Shown here in pieces: positions 12,596 through 24,610 of a stretch of DNA of 64,000 nucleotides. The DNA lies in contig JARHVA010000157.1 in NCBI GenBank assembly GCA_037957365.1, positions 3,536,501 through 3,600,500 on the forward strand, in the 5' to 3' direction. The notes under the pieces were generated by a model that did not search any database, had not been told where the DNA came from, and saw nothing but the letters and a program-made list of their open reading frames with translations. Made by a program: the position numbers and the translations under genes. Each line of letters opens with the position of its first letter. The stretch's first letter is position 1. The DNA is from Torreya grandis (lineage: Eukaryota; Streptophyta; Pinopsida; Cupressales; Taxaceae).

Positions 12596-13480
12596 TTAAA
12601 TTATGTCCACTTCATGTGTTTGTGGACATTGCATGTTAGATATTTTTTGACCAACTAGAAAATATTTGTGAAAATGATTGTAATATTGCATCTTGAACCT
12701 TTTAAATACCATCTCAATGTATTTCTTATCTTCTATCCATATTTTCTTGTTTACATGTCTTTTTGATTTATATGCCCAAGATGAACCTTGTTGCACCAAT
12801 ATATTTTATGTAAAACTTCATAAAGAGTAGAAACTTCACCGAATTTATCATGATATTGTCATTTTTGATTAAAAACATGTCATTAAAATAAAGGACTATG
12901 ATGACATAACTATCACCTTATTATTTAAGATTCACACAAAGATCAATTTTTTTGTACACAATCCCAAGTCTAATGACATAACTATGATATTTATGATTCC
13001 ACATCCTTGGAAATTACTTCAATCCATACAAGGACTTCTTCAATTTTTAGATCAATTCCTATTTCTATTTTAAATTAAATATTTTTGGCTATGACATTTA
13101 AATTTTGTTTTCAAGATCTCCATGCATAAATATTTTCTTAACATCCATATGATTTATCTCAAGATCAAATGCAATAGAAATAGCTAAAACAAATATAATT
13201 AAAGTCAATTTTACAATAGGAGAAAACATCTTAGCAAATTCAATTCCATCTACTTGTGAGATTTCATTTAATACTAAGTGATCCTTATACTTCTCTAGTT
13301 TTCCTTACACATTTTTCTTCTTATGAAAAAACCCTTATAACCCATAAGTTTTTGTCTAGGAGGAAAATTTATCAAGTCCCAATTCTCATTCTTATCTAGA
13401 TACTCCATTTATTCCTTCATGGATTTCTTCCACAAATTTCTCTCATCAAATCAAAGATATTCCTTTGTCATCTTGGGGTA
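12596..13480 (-). pseudogene. Ty1/copia reverse transcriptase fragment, decayed
   Basis: Reverse transcriptase copies element RNA into cDNA. Reading the - strand from 13480 downward, frames in order give NENWDL and a WVF-like end (start of the copia RT domain), then KLKKSLYGLK near 13060, matching the family signature before the active site. LYFND follows at the place of the catalytic YVDD, and then an ILGI box. KKYIEMVFKRF and QCPQTHEV near 12600-12760 fit the downstream copia block. Frameshifts and stops separate these pieces, and the catalytic box has lost its first Asp, so it is dead. Order and spacing fit copia rather than gypsy. Confidence 0.85.
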
Positions 13481-14170
13481 TCCACCATCAACTATAAATA
13501 AAAATAGTTTAGAACAAAAATCTGGTGTGTTATAACTTTAAATCATTTTGTCTACCCATTATAATCTCCTTAGATAAATGAAACTCACAAACTCCTCCTC
13601 TTTTTATTACTCTTACAATTCTTCTTCTATCACATCATAATCAAATAAAGGCTTATTTTACTTATTTTATACCTAAGAGATATAACAAATTGAAACTATG
13701 CATGGATTTTTATTATGGATAATATAAAATTAAACATGGTAATTTGAATTCAAATTGGTTAATTTATATTAACCTAGGATAATTATGATAGATAAAACTA
13801 ACTAAAGGGATAAAATACTTAGCTCATATAGATAGTTTATGAATCAAGGAAACAAATACATGATTAAAAAAGGCTCAACATCAAATGGAGAATAGATCTT
13901 AAAAGTGGCACAATGATTAGAACCTCTTGCACACTACCAATAGACTCAAATACCTGTAGTATCTAACATCATTTAAATTTTTTAGTAGACATACAAGCTT
14001 ATAAGTTATCCAAAATAGTAGAACTTGTGTGTCTCTATAAAAAATGTGTAGAGGTTTTCTTCAGATGTTTAAGGTAATGCAAAAACCCCATATAATGACT
14101 CTTCTCCTCCAAAAAAATAAAAATACACTTGAATAGATAAAATCTTAAAAATGGGTAAGTGTTTTTGGGT
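13481..14170 (-). pseudogene. Probable copia integrase C-terminal remnant
   Basis: This is directly upstream, on the - strand, of the copia reverse transcriptase, where integrase belongs in this superfamily. A stretch near 13950-14120 reads as a weak match to the integrase core: KSHYMGFLHYLKHLKKTSTHF, split as KSHYMGFLHYLKHLKK and TSTHF, followed after a few residues by STKKFK. It resembles the FxxFKxxVEKQ...SKEF pattern. It is heavily broken, and the catalytic Asp and Glu residues cannot be confirmed. Confidence 0.4.
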
Positions 14171-15676
14171 TGGGCTGACCCCAACAAATTCTTGCTAAAT
14201 GGTTGAACATTTCCTACATGTTATTACTTTGAAGAGGGCTCAAATCATGTAAATGCAATTTTTCTTAGCTCCTCCTTTAGTGAAAGCATGTCAATGATGT
14301 GTGTAATCATAATTATACTTTATCAATGTCAAAAATATGTTTTAGTAGATATAAACATAGTGAATCATCTAGGTGTGTATTTTTCTCCTCAAATGTTTGT
14401 CCCTAAAATAGATTTAGGGGTTTTGTATATACTTTTATATACAATAACATCAAGATTTAATTAGCGAGTTGTTGACATGAAAATTTTGACCTAATAAGAA
14501 CCAAAAGGATAAAAGTGTGATGCCCATTTTTCATAGTGTTAGTTTTCAGACCTTTTTGATATTTTGTACAAGTTTTGATGTGATGTGCTCTATATATTAT
14601 TTGAGGCATGAGATGGTATTATTGTATTATGCTTAAGAAAATGGGTTATATATACATGATGTTATTAATTTTCTTACATGAGAATTGATTTTATGCTAGT
14701 TGTAGATGATTTTAATTGTTCATTAAGATGCATATTATATTATCTTGCTAGAAGAAGTAACACCTATTTATTGTGTGATTTGGGTATATGGTTTTTTGGA
14801 TGTTGACATGTTGAAATTACCTTATGATAATTATTGATATGTTATACTATGGGATTATTTACATATGCATTATGTATTAAAAGATGATGTTTGATATTTT
14901 TATATTTAGTGGCTTTGGCTATCTAGGGTAGAACAATTTTATGGGTAAAATGAAATGCTAATGATAGTAGGCCAAACAAGGGAACTAGGACTAGTCTAGA
15001 TGAATGCAAGATTAGGAAACCGAGTTAACCACATCTTTTTCATTTTGGAGAGTAAAATGTAATTGTAATATAATGGTTATCACGTTGGATTGGGAAAGAC
15101 AATGTCATATTGATCATTCATGTACTTTAGTTTCTCCCAACCATAAAATTTGAGAAAGCCTCTAGGGTGTATACATAGGTATAAAAATCACATGTTGTGT
15201 CATAATAACGACTCAAAAATTGGCCCCATATATAATATCATTCTATGAGAGTTCCAACACAACTAATGGGAGGTGAAATAGATAAGTGAAGTCCAAGATA
15301 TCCTAATTTCTATTCATACTTAAATTAATAGAAAAACCCCTTATTTAAAATATAAGTGACAAATTTAATTTCATATAAATAGTGTTAAATTTTCTATTTA
15401 TATAAATTGTATAAACTTAGCTAATTATCAACTTTTTTACTATGATATGCTTTGATGCCTTCTCAATGAGGTATTCCCCAACTTGGTTCTGGCATCTCTA
15501 GACAATCCTATAGGCCGAGGAGCCACTAAACCTAGTATTTTTTTAAAACTCACTTTTAATATTCATTTTTAGTGCTTTAATTTTTTAGTCACTTTTATGT
15601 GTTTTTAGATAGGTTATTAGTAGTGTCCTTCAAATGTTCATAGTGTCTAACCTATTTATTATTAGAGGTTCTAGGA
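14171..15676. other. Unassigned AT-rich DNA
   Basis: No coding region or repeat partner is recognised. A TGTGATGCCCATTTTTCATAG motif (TGTGATGCCC at 14518) could be an LTR edge, but no matching copy was seen. Confidence 0.35.
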
Positions 15677-16205
15677 AAACTCTAAAACATGCTAATAATA
15701 GGGATAACTTCTGTAGTTAATAATAAAAAGGAACAATTGTTAGCAATTCAGACTGAATGATGCCATTAAATATTAAGTTGAACTCATTATATGAAGACAT
15801 GTAAAATTAATGTATACAAAATATTCAACATAAACTATATGAATAACAAATTAAAGCATCCATAATACTCATTGCACTTAGATCATATGTAAAATATCTA
15901 TAACAAAACCATTCAAAACATTCTATTAATCTCTACCACATATGAAACCATTCTAAATTATAATAGGGTACTCTTTATAAGGTTTTACAAAGCATTGTCT
16001 ATTCATATTACAACCTTTTACTATACTGAAAAGAAATGATTCTTCACATTTTGAGATTAACTACTATTCTATCAAAGGTCAAATACATACAAAAGATAAT
16101 GTAAAAGACAAAATAGATCAATTCACACATGTTCATCAACTATACTTTACAATTTTAGTCAGCCATGTTCTTCATCCAAGACTTTCACAAAATTAATTTA
16201 TTATC
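15677..16205 (-). repeat. gypsy-A 3' LTR
   Basis: It matches 42250-42770 in the same orientation over about 500 bases with many mismatches: for example GACTGAATGATGCCATTAAA versus GACTAAATGATGCCATTAAA, and CAAAGGTCAAATACATACAA in both. The outer edges are approximate. The high divergence indicates an old insertion. A target duplication could not be confirmed. Confidence 0.75.
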
Positions 16206-16215
16206 TCACCCCAAT
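16206..16215 (-). other. Polypurine-tract-like site of gypsy-A
   Basis: The - strand reads GGGGTGAGA directly before the 3' LTR start, the expected place and composition for the plus-strand primer. Confidence 0.45.
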
Positions 16216-16499
16216 ATAAGGTTAAATTAAAACACTCTAATCTGAAGCTAAAGGAATGAACCAAAAACAAGAGTCATTTTTATTACTCCAAGTGTCATTT
16301 ATCAATTTTCATCCTTTATGCACTAATTAGCTACCATTTTAGGTTTTCAACTAACATACTAGCCTATCACCCTTTCAGGGTTTCAATAGACTAGCATAAA
16401 TAGGTGGCTACCCTTTATAGATTTTCAACCATCCTAGACCCACTCATAATGTTTAAGGTTATCCTTAAAAATTATACAAAAATTTTGAAAAGTGTAAAA

Positions 16500-18419
16500 T
16501 TAGAGTGTGCAGTACATACTGGGTAGATGGTGGCATGATTTGAAGTGGTTGTGTAGTAGACTATTGTGGTGATAGTTCTACTTGTGTCATGGATTAATCA
16601 CTTAGTTGTGTAAAATCTATTGGTGGGAGTTGCTTCTACTGGGTGTCAACTTTTAAATTAATATTTATCTTCTTATACTATAGGATCTACTAGAATTTCT
16701 ATGATCTAATAAATTGAGGCTCATCTACAAGTTGAGCAATGGAAGGATCAATATGTGGCAAATATTTCTTAAGCATCTTCCAATCCATTAGCACTTCTTG
16801 TACCATAGTAAGCATTATTCACACTGGGATTTAGATTACCATCAAGTTATACACATTTTTATCTTTTGTGATAGTAATGCATGATTTAACATTGGATACC
16901 TTGAGCTAGATATCTAGAACCAACTCATCCAATCGATCCACATGATTTTGAGCTTGTAGGCCAACAAATATAGTTCATAGAGTCTCATTGTGACAATCCT
17001 AGATTTTTTTCTTGGTGGTGTCCCTTAAATCCACCAACTACTTGAGGGTGTTTCTCATCACATTAGAATTAGTTGTTTGATCATCCAGTATAACTTTGGA
17101 TTTATCTATTGTTTTGAAATTTGGTTGAGTGGAAGCCAATGAATTATAAAGGTGATGACTCTAATTCAACATCTCTTATGCTATCTATTTTTCTTGATAT
17201 TTAATTTTATCCAAAACTTACTCATATTCCTCAATTAGTTCACATATTTCCTTCTTATTTGATTTGGTATTCTACCCCTGTGCTCTCAATGCTTTTAGTT
17301 GTTGTGTAATCATCCAATCCTTTGTGAGTTGATTCAATAAAGTTATGAGTTATTTTTATTCTAACATCAATTGGTCACTTAGGACTTATGTAAATAATTT
17401 GGGGCATCTACTATTAATTATTTGACACATATTTATAAGTTATTGCCTCAATTTTGTATTATCTAATCATAACCAGAAGCCTTCTTGTTCTAAGGCCAAA
17501 GCCTTTTGTGATATGGAATCTTGAAACATAGTTTCACCCTCAATATATTTGGTCAATGGTAATTGGGTAACATCAAAATATGTTTCAAGTGAAATCATAA
17601 CAAGTGCCATGAATGTGGTTGGAAGAATTTCAAGAGCTAACATGAATTAGGCTAAAGAAAGAGAGAAGGTGGTGCATCGAGTGGATTATGTGGGAACATC
17701 TGATAACCATTGGATAATGATTTGAGGTTTTGGATATGAAACCTCTTCCTATTCACCTCCTTGTGTTGTTCTACATGTTCTACTTTTTCTTTGGATTTAA
17801 CCTCTTTTTCTTTTCTAGATTGAGCCTTAGATTCAAATTTAGCCTTAGCATTTGCCTCAACTTGGGATTTGGATTATGCCTTAGCCTTTTCCATAGCTTC
17901 AACTTCAACTTTGGCTTTGGATTCTACCTAAGCCTTAGCTTTGGCTTTTTCATCAACCTTGGCCTTGGCCTTAGTTTCTTATTTGGCTTTGTCCTAGGTT
18001 GCTTATTCTTTGGTTGCATGCTTAGCTTATTCATATTTAATACATTGGTCTTATTAATCCTTTTGCTTCTCTTGAGCCTTTGCTTATGCTACTGATTCCT
18101 CTTGATTTATATGTGAAACTTGTGCTTCTTAATATTTATGCACTTCCTCTTTTTCTCCTTTTTCTCCACCTCCACTTCTTTGGCTCATTTTTTACAAGCC
18201 TCTACTTCCTTGACTTGATTATTTGTAGCATCTACTTTTTTGTATTGATTCTTTACAACCTCTACTTGTTCAACTTATTTTTAAAATGCTTCTTTCACAA
18301 CTTATTTTTGGTATTGCTCTTCTTGCACAATACCTATTTCTTGTATTATTATTCTTCTATCACTACCTTTATATTTGATTCTTTCTTAATCTATTTCTCT
18401 TCTTTCTTATATTTTTATC
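16500..18419 (-). pseudogene. gypsy-A extra frame downstream of pol, C-terminal part
   Basis: The - strand reads as a long decayed frame. Near 18100-18400 it is a heptad-like stretch (QVEVVKNQYKKV, then KEVE repeats). Near 17750-18000 it is a Lys/Ala/Glu-rich run (KAKAKVDEKAKAKA). Near 17000-17650 it is a more globular segment (MISLETYFDVTQLPLTKYIE). Internal stops are mostly TAG or TAA, at places where Gln would fit the helix pattern. The frame probably joins 27393-29367 across the copia insertion. I do not recognise the family. A structural or accessory protein with a coiled coil is the most I would infer. The opposite strand shows Phe/Leu-rich open frames that are shadows of this composition. 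Confidence 0.55.
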
Positions 18420-18424
18420 TAGAC
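18420..18424. repeat. Target site duplication TAGAC, left copy
   Basis: TAGAC directly abuts the left LTR at 18425 and is repeated directly after the right LTR at 27388-27392. A 5-bp duplication is normal for LTR element integration. Confidence 0.85.
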
Positions 18425-21188
18425 TATTGGAGGTATAATATGACTAAGAGGGGGGTGAATCAGTCAATAAATATTTAAATTTTAGATCACTTATATTTCA
18501 TTCATTGACATTCATGAATCAATACAATAATATGAATATCAAAGCATGAATAAGAGAAACACAATAAAATAACATCTAATGTGGGAAACCCTCATGGGGA
18601 ATAAAACCCACTATCAATCCTAAAAACATGTAGACTACTTATCCTATAAGGTAATACAAACATGAAACTTTAGTGGAACACCTATTCCATAAGGAGCACC
18701 TACCCTTAGAATGGTCAAGTCCTTCTAACCAAAATTTAGAGAAACATCTATTTCATAAGGAGCACCTACCCCTAGGATGGTCAAGTCGTTCTGACCAAAA
18801 TTTAGTGAAACACCTATTCCACAAGGAACACCTGCCCTTAGGATGGTCAAGTCCTTCTAACCTATATTTTGAGCACCCTCCCAACACTTATGAAATGAAC
18901 ATCTCCTGAATATTGATTGCTTTCCAATCTGATGGAAATACAATGTATATCAGCCCCCTTCACTTCTTCACACAACCAAAATTCTCTAAAACCACCTTTT
19001 AGATCACTCTACACTTCTCAACAACAAATCTATCATAACCTTAACAACATGACCAAAAGTTTAAACACATATTCCACACTCTGATCTACCTCTCAAATAA
19101 ATCACCAAGCTTATAAAGAGATCATCTATCCTTCTCTCACACTCAAGGCATCAAAACATCCTTTTGGTTCACTCTAGACCTCTTTGCTCATCCTCAATCT
19201 TCAACCTTACAAAATCACTATTCTAACATCATAAATATGACCTAAAGGTCATACACATAGTCATCAACATACTCTATTATTTAATCCATCCACTTATCAC
19301 CCTTACTCTCCTTCACCTCTCAATTCTATACTCATCCTCCACTTAGAGCCCCTTCTCACATGTCTAGAAATCACCACATTTGATTTCACCTTTTATAGAG
19401 CCTTCATTATTATTAGATTATTAATTATCATTAGACATTATCTAACCCTTAAGACATATAACATAGCTCAATACCATCCACACAGGTCAGTCACAACAAT
19501 TATAGGTCACACTTAAACAACTTTGCATTTTAATTAGGCCTTAGTAGCCCTTATAGGTCTCATGGAGACCTATTCACCCATTTATCACTTTGTCAATAAA
19601 TTTAGAGACATATAACCACTTCCAAATGCATAGTTCCACTCCACATGACCTTTTATATATAATCAAATGATTACATTAATCATTACACACCTCTAAGTAT
19701 GTTCAATCTACTCAAACATTAGCCTTGTACACAAGAACATGATGAATGAATAAATAATCAAATTCTAAGCCTTTTTTCATACTAAACATGGATTCATCAA
19801 ACTTCCAAAATTCATAAAAATGATCCTGATAGAGTCTATATCACTCTCCAATAGTTAGTTCATATTAAAACATCAAGACACTATAAAGAACACTTCAAAT
19901 ATATTTCTTGGCTCACTTGCAGAACATAGATAAAAACATAGTCAACTTTAAAGATTAATATATGAAACTATAAGAACATCTAAATCTTATAATCAACATT
20001 GATGGATGTGCGTGGAAGTCCTATATAAATTTTATTTTTATTTCATTAAGAAATTCATCCTAGATTAAAATATATATCTCAAATACTAAGCACTAGTTTT
20101 CCATCACAATTCTGAATACTTAAATTCTAATTGTCATTATTCAGACATTAAACATCGATCACCTTAACCTCATCTCATGCTTCTTAGCAACTATGGACAA
20201 ACATGCTCTATTGATCTTTGTAGATTAGCCTAATCTTTATCTAGCAATTTTCACCATTAATCTAAGCTTTGAGCTCCCATAATTATGCCAATTGGTATCC
20301 CCACTTGCCTTCTACACACTTGACTCATTGAATTTAATGCATGTTATTTATCTTATAATTTCATGATCATATGCTTACCATTGATCTTCTATTTGATTAC
20401 CAAGCTTATGACACTTGTCACCAATGTGTGCAACCTTGGACATGTTGACTTCATATGCACCATTGATATTAGTATGTAGGATTAAGCAGTCACCATTGGA
20501 TCTTCTAAACCAATGACATTAGACTTCAACATGATTAAACTTGATGGTCTCTATCCCATCACAATCTTCTAGAGCAACTTTGAAGCTTTATAACATGAGC
20601 TAGAAATCACTTCAAGACTCCAAATTTTTAGGGTAACTTATTGGACTATAGATAACATCTCCATGTGAAAATTTGACCATTATTCACTTTATTCATACCT
20701 AAATTAAATGCATAAACTTACTAGTTCATACATATTTGCATGACATGTAATGATGGTCTAGCTTCTTTTAAGCTAGAATATGTATTTTTTTCATTCCAAA
20801 TGCTCATAAAATAAGCCAGTGATTTGTCAAGACATCTATGGATGCCTCAAAACCTATAAAACATGATCTCATCATTTATAACATTCATAAACTTCCTATC
20901 TAAGCATATACTAAATATTCATGCTTATATACTAGGCTATCAAGCCTATGCCAACACATTGTTCACATGCTTGTCTTTTATCCTTGATCTAAAACCACAT
21001 TAACATGCTAGATATAATATGATATGCCTTAGATAATACTTACCTTAGCTCATATGCATCCAAATCATGCATTACACAACTTCAAGATCAAACTCATCAT
21101 CATCATGACATCACCACTTTGTCATTACCTTTGACATCAATGCACACATGACATCAATCTTTGACATCAATGACAATACTTGCCAACA
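18425..21188 (-). repeat. copia-type 3' LTR
   Basis: On the - strand it starts TGTTGGCAAGTATTGTCATT at 21188 and ends at 18425. It matches 24611-27387 along its length, for example ATCTAATGTGGGAAACCCTC in both. Confidence 0.85.
18677..18876. repeat. 66-bp minisatellite inside the 3' LTR, three units
   Basis: Three consecutive units begin around ACACCTATTCCATAAGGAGC and pass through GGATGGTCAAGTCC. Because the unit is 66 bases, the + frame stays open and repeats a 22-residue pattern (HLFHKEHLPLGWSS). The array also occurs in the partner LTR, so it predates insertion. The open frame is probably a by-product of the period. Confidence 0.85.
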
Positions 21189-21202
21189 ATCTCCCACTTT
21201 AT
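21189..21202 (-). other. Polypurine tract of the copia-type element
   Basis: The - strand reads AAAGTGGGAGAT and is followed at once by the LTR start TGTTGGCA. This is the usual position of the plus-strand primer. Confidence 0.75.
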
Positions 21203-23100
21203 CATTGATGGAAACCTCTTCTTCTCCTTCACCCCTTTTTCCATTAATGACAAAGTAGACTAAATAGCCACCAAGCTCTGCTTAACATCATGGATTTATT
21301 CAAAAATACTTTTAAGTGCTTAGGATACTTACATACCTTATATGAAACAATTTCTCCCCCTTTGACATGCATCAATCTAAACTTGGACATCTTTGATCCT
21401 TAGACCTAGCAAACTAGCCACAGAGCTTAAAAATCTCCCCTAACATCATGCTCCATGTCATGTCATCTACTATTTGACATACATCAATCTAAACTTGGTC
21501 TATTCTAATCCTCAGACCTGTTTACCTACAAAACTCACAATCTCTCTTTGATTATGCATGAAGATTAGCATATTTTTCACAATAATGACTAGGTTTGATC
21601 AAGTCATCATATAAACTTTATTGAATTCTCATCTATAATGATTATCACCACATCTTAAATATGATTTAAGCATCTCACATATGCTTCCCCTCATATCATG
21701 CTTAGTTCCTCAAGCCACTCAAGCTACATGAATTAGCTCCCCCTAACTCTATGCATACCACCTTGTACTTCTCAACCATGTACCATGGCTATATTATTAT
21801 TTGATCATGCACAACTATCAATGAGGAATAAAAACATATGTACACCAAAAACTTATTGAACTCACCTTAAGAACACTGAGAGGGACTCCCCTTAAGATCT
21901 TTGAGGCATTGCACCTATTGAGCATCTTCAGATCTCCACACATCATGAAGAACCACCACATAAGATTACTAGCCTTCTCTCTCAAGCCACCTCAAGGACC
22001 ACCAAAAAAAATTAATTCCACTAAGCCTACATCAAGAACCTCTACTCTAATCCTTGTTTATCTTTGGACCTGACAAACTGAACAATCTAGCTCCCCCTTT
22101 GATCATGCAAACTTCTAAATCCATTTGAGTTAGCTCCCCCTAGCTCTATACTCCTCTTTATGCCAACCTAAAAGACTCCCCCTTCATATTCATAACCAAA
22201 ACTCACCTATAGAACTTTTGAGAACACATTAAAGCACTCATGCCTTACTTTTTTAGAGAAATTGAGCAAAAACATCAAATCTTCACACTAGGCCTATTTA
22301 GACTCCTTGTAGCCCTAACTAGAACTTGAATAGCCTAAAAATTTTAGTAGACACATTTTCAAGACCTGAAACTTCATATTTGAATTAATATCATATGCCC
22401 CTTCAAGCACACCAATTTTCATCACCTATCTCATCCTATGCAATATACTTCCTTCACAAACCTTCTAGCCAATCAGGCCTCCATCTTGACAAAAACTTAA
22501 ATAATTGTAAAACCACAAACCTTCAAATCTCTATGAATCTTGATTTGAAAACTCATTTTTCCCATTCAATGTATTAATAATCCTTAGACCTCAGCTCATA
22601 AGGCAAACCACTTTTCTAACATAGCTCAAAACTCTAGAATCTCAAAACAAACAAGGTCAACAAACCTCCTTTTGGTCAATGCCCACCTATGAAAATTCTT
22701 GCACACCTGGAGACAACCATCACACACTTACGGACCAATATTTTAGCCTCCATAATTTTTGGAACTGATACATATTATAACCCATTTTAATCTTGGTTGC
22801 ACTTAAGCCAAAAACTAAGAAAATTGAGAACACTCAGAAAATGTCCAATTTGACTTCAACATACCTTAAAACCACAAAATCACTTGGAGCATGCTAGAAT
22901 AAGATCAACAGATATTTATATGCAAAAATATCATCTTGGAAACTCAAAAATCCTCCTTTACCACATGGAAACCTTCAATCTAACCCTTTAGATTGATAAC
23001 ACCCTTACAAGACCACATACTTATTCAAACTAAGTAATGTCTTCATCAATCACAATAAATACATCTCTACTTCACAAGCACCTAAAATAGAGGAACATAC
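21203..23100 (-). other. Internal non-coding region of the copia-type element
   Basis: About 1.9 kb lies between the end of the gag-like frame and the polypurine tract. Pyrimidine-rich CTCCCCCT motifs recur on the + strand (near 21353, 21735, 22090, 22135 and 22165), so the - strand has several extra AGGGGGAG polypurine-like runs. No integrase or RT motif is seen where pol should be. Confidence 0.5.
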
Positions 23101-23348
23101 CGGTCCTCATCACAGGACTGAAGAAACTTCTTACTCTTCCTTTTCTTAATTGAAACAACCTACTTAACATCCATCTCTCCTTTGGCTTCCTTGATAATGC
23201 ATGATGAAAATGTAGGTTCTTAGCACATCTCTTCAACTAACACATTCTCCTCTTTGAAAGTAGACACCAAGAACTCTTGGAAATCATGAAACTCCTTCTT
23301 ACATGAAAAATCTTCAAATACAACAAATAAACCATTAGATTGAGATCC
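23101..23348 (-). other. Possible C-terminal tail of the copia-type Gag
   Basis: The - strand continues after the clean frame with an acidic and basic stretch (EDFSCKKEFHDFQEF) broken by stops. It may be the original tail of Gag, or the start of a lost pol frame. Confidence 0.3.
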
Positions 23349-24544
23349 TTATTTTAGATTCTCCTTGGCCTTGACTGGTATAACTAACTTGATTCTTGGA
23401 TCATCCACTTTCTTCTCCATTTGGACTAATATCAAGCTTCCTTGGCACTCTTGAGACACTTCTAAAACTGATTCCTTTTCTATAGTATCAGAAGTTTGAT
23501 CCTTGAACTCAACAAGACTAGCCTTCACTGCCTTAGGTCTCCATATCATGTTTTGACTTTTGATATGCTTTATAGGAGTCTCTACCTTCTTCAAATGACT
23601 TGAGGGCTTATCAAAATTACTAGGACAAAGTCTAGAAATATGAACTTTCTTATCACAAATGAAACAAATAACATCATTCATACCTTTTGATAGATTTGAA
23701 CTATGATCAATCTTTAGCCAAAACTCCCTTTATCATATCTCCATAAATGTCCATACTTGATAGACTTCCTTCTATAGTCCTTCACTCTATGGCCATACTT
23801 ATTACATGTATAAAAATGACCATGGAATAAAATATCATACCTTTAAGCATTTGGTTGTCTAACAGACCTTCTTGTATTGCTTTCAAAGCTTGTATTCTTC
23901 TTGGCTTGCTCAGGCTTTACGTGTTCCTTTTCCAGCTTATCCAACTTGTCTATGAGTTATTTATGCTCTAATCTCAAGGAATCAAGATTAGTATTCAAAT
24001 AATAATGCTCATTTTTCTTTGAACTCACCTTGCTATTAGATTCTTCTAACTAAATCTTGAGATATCTACACTCGTCTCTTGATTTTAGGCTACTATTTGA
24101 AACCTCTAATTGATTTTTAAGATCTTTGATGGCCTATTTATCCTCTTTGGCTTTTTTAGAAATGTAATCCTTCAATATACATGTTTTCTCTTCAAGATAC
24201 TTGATTAGATCTTAATACTTCTCATCTCTCTTGGTCTTGCCTAACAAAACTCCCTCAAGAGAACTAACTTGTGCTTCAAGATCTTTGATCACATACCTCA
24301 TCTTATGATTCCTCTTTATGAGCTCAACTTCTAGATCTACTTATTCATCATATATGATGTCATTTTATTTTGAAAAAATTTCCTCTTTTGAACTCAAAGT
24401 TGCCTTGGCATCTTCTAGCTAAACTTTGAGATCATTGATGACTTTCTCATCCTCTTTGGCATTTTTCTTCAAAGTACATATCTACTCTTCAAGTGCCTTC
24501 ACAACCTTCCACTATTTATTATCTTTATTCAACCACTTAGCCAT
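23349..24544 (-). pseudogene. Gag (capsid/nucleocapsid) of the copia-type element, decayed
   Basis: Gag forms the particle and binds element RNA. The start chosen is the ATG at 24544 (MAKWLNKDNK), 53 bases inside the PBS-like site. The first roughly 300 codons are coiled-coil-like (KDLEAQVSSLEGVLL, SLRLEHK) with stops at several Gln-like positions. A first zinc knuckle near 23800 is damaged: YTCNKYGHRVKDY keeps one Cys and the His. After a frameshift, a second one is intact at about 23650: CFICDKKVHISRLC fits CX2CX4HX4C. A 110-codon clean stretch at 23349-23681 carries it. Two knuckles after a coiled coil fit plant copia Gag. No pol follows. Confidence 0.75.
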
Positions 24545-24596
24545 ATTGTACTACTTAGGATCTCCTTCAAGCTGTTAAGCTTCCTCCAAAGGACTT

Positions 24597-24608
24597 GATC
24601 TGATACCA
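24597..24608 (-). other. Primer-binding site of the copia-type element
   Basis: The - strand TGGTATCAGATC, two bases inside the 5' LTR, differs by one base from TGGTATCAGAGC, the common plant copia site for initiator Met tRNA. Confidence 0.8.
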
Positions 24609-24610
24609 AT

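Noticed and set aside
17730..18478. Phe/Leu-rich + strand frames of 121 and 132 codons, looking like membrane proteins
   Set aside because: They are antisense to the Lys/Ala/Glu-rich extra frame of gypsy-A. The repeated GFGL pattern mirrors the repeats of that frame.
18673..18909. A small repeated protein (HLFHKEHLPLGWSS pattern)
   Set aside because: It is a by-product of a 66-bp minisatellite in an LTR. The partner LTR does not keep the same frame open.
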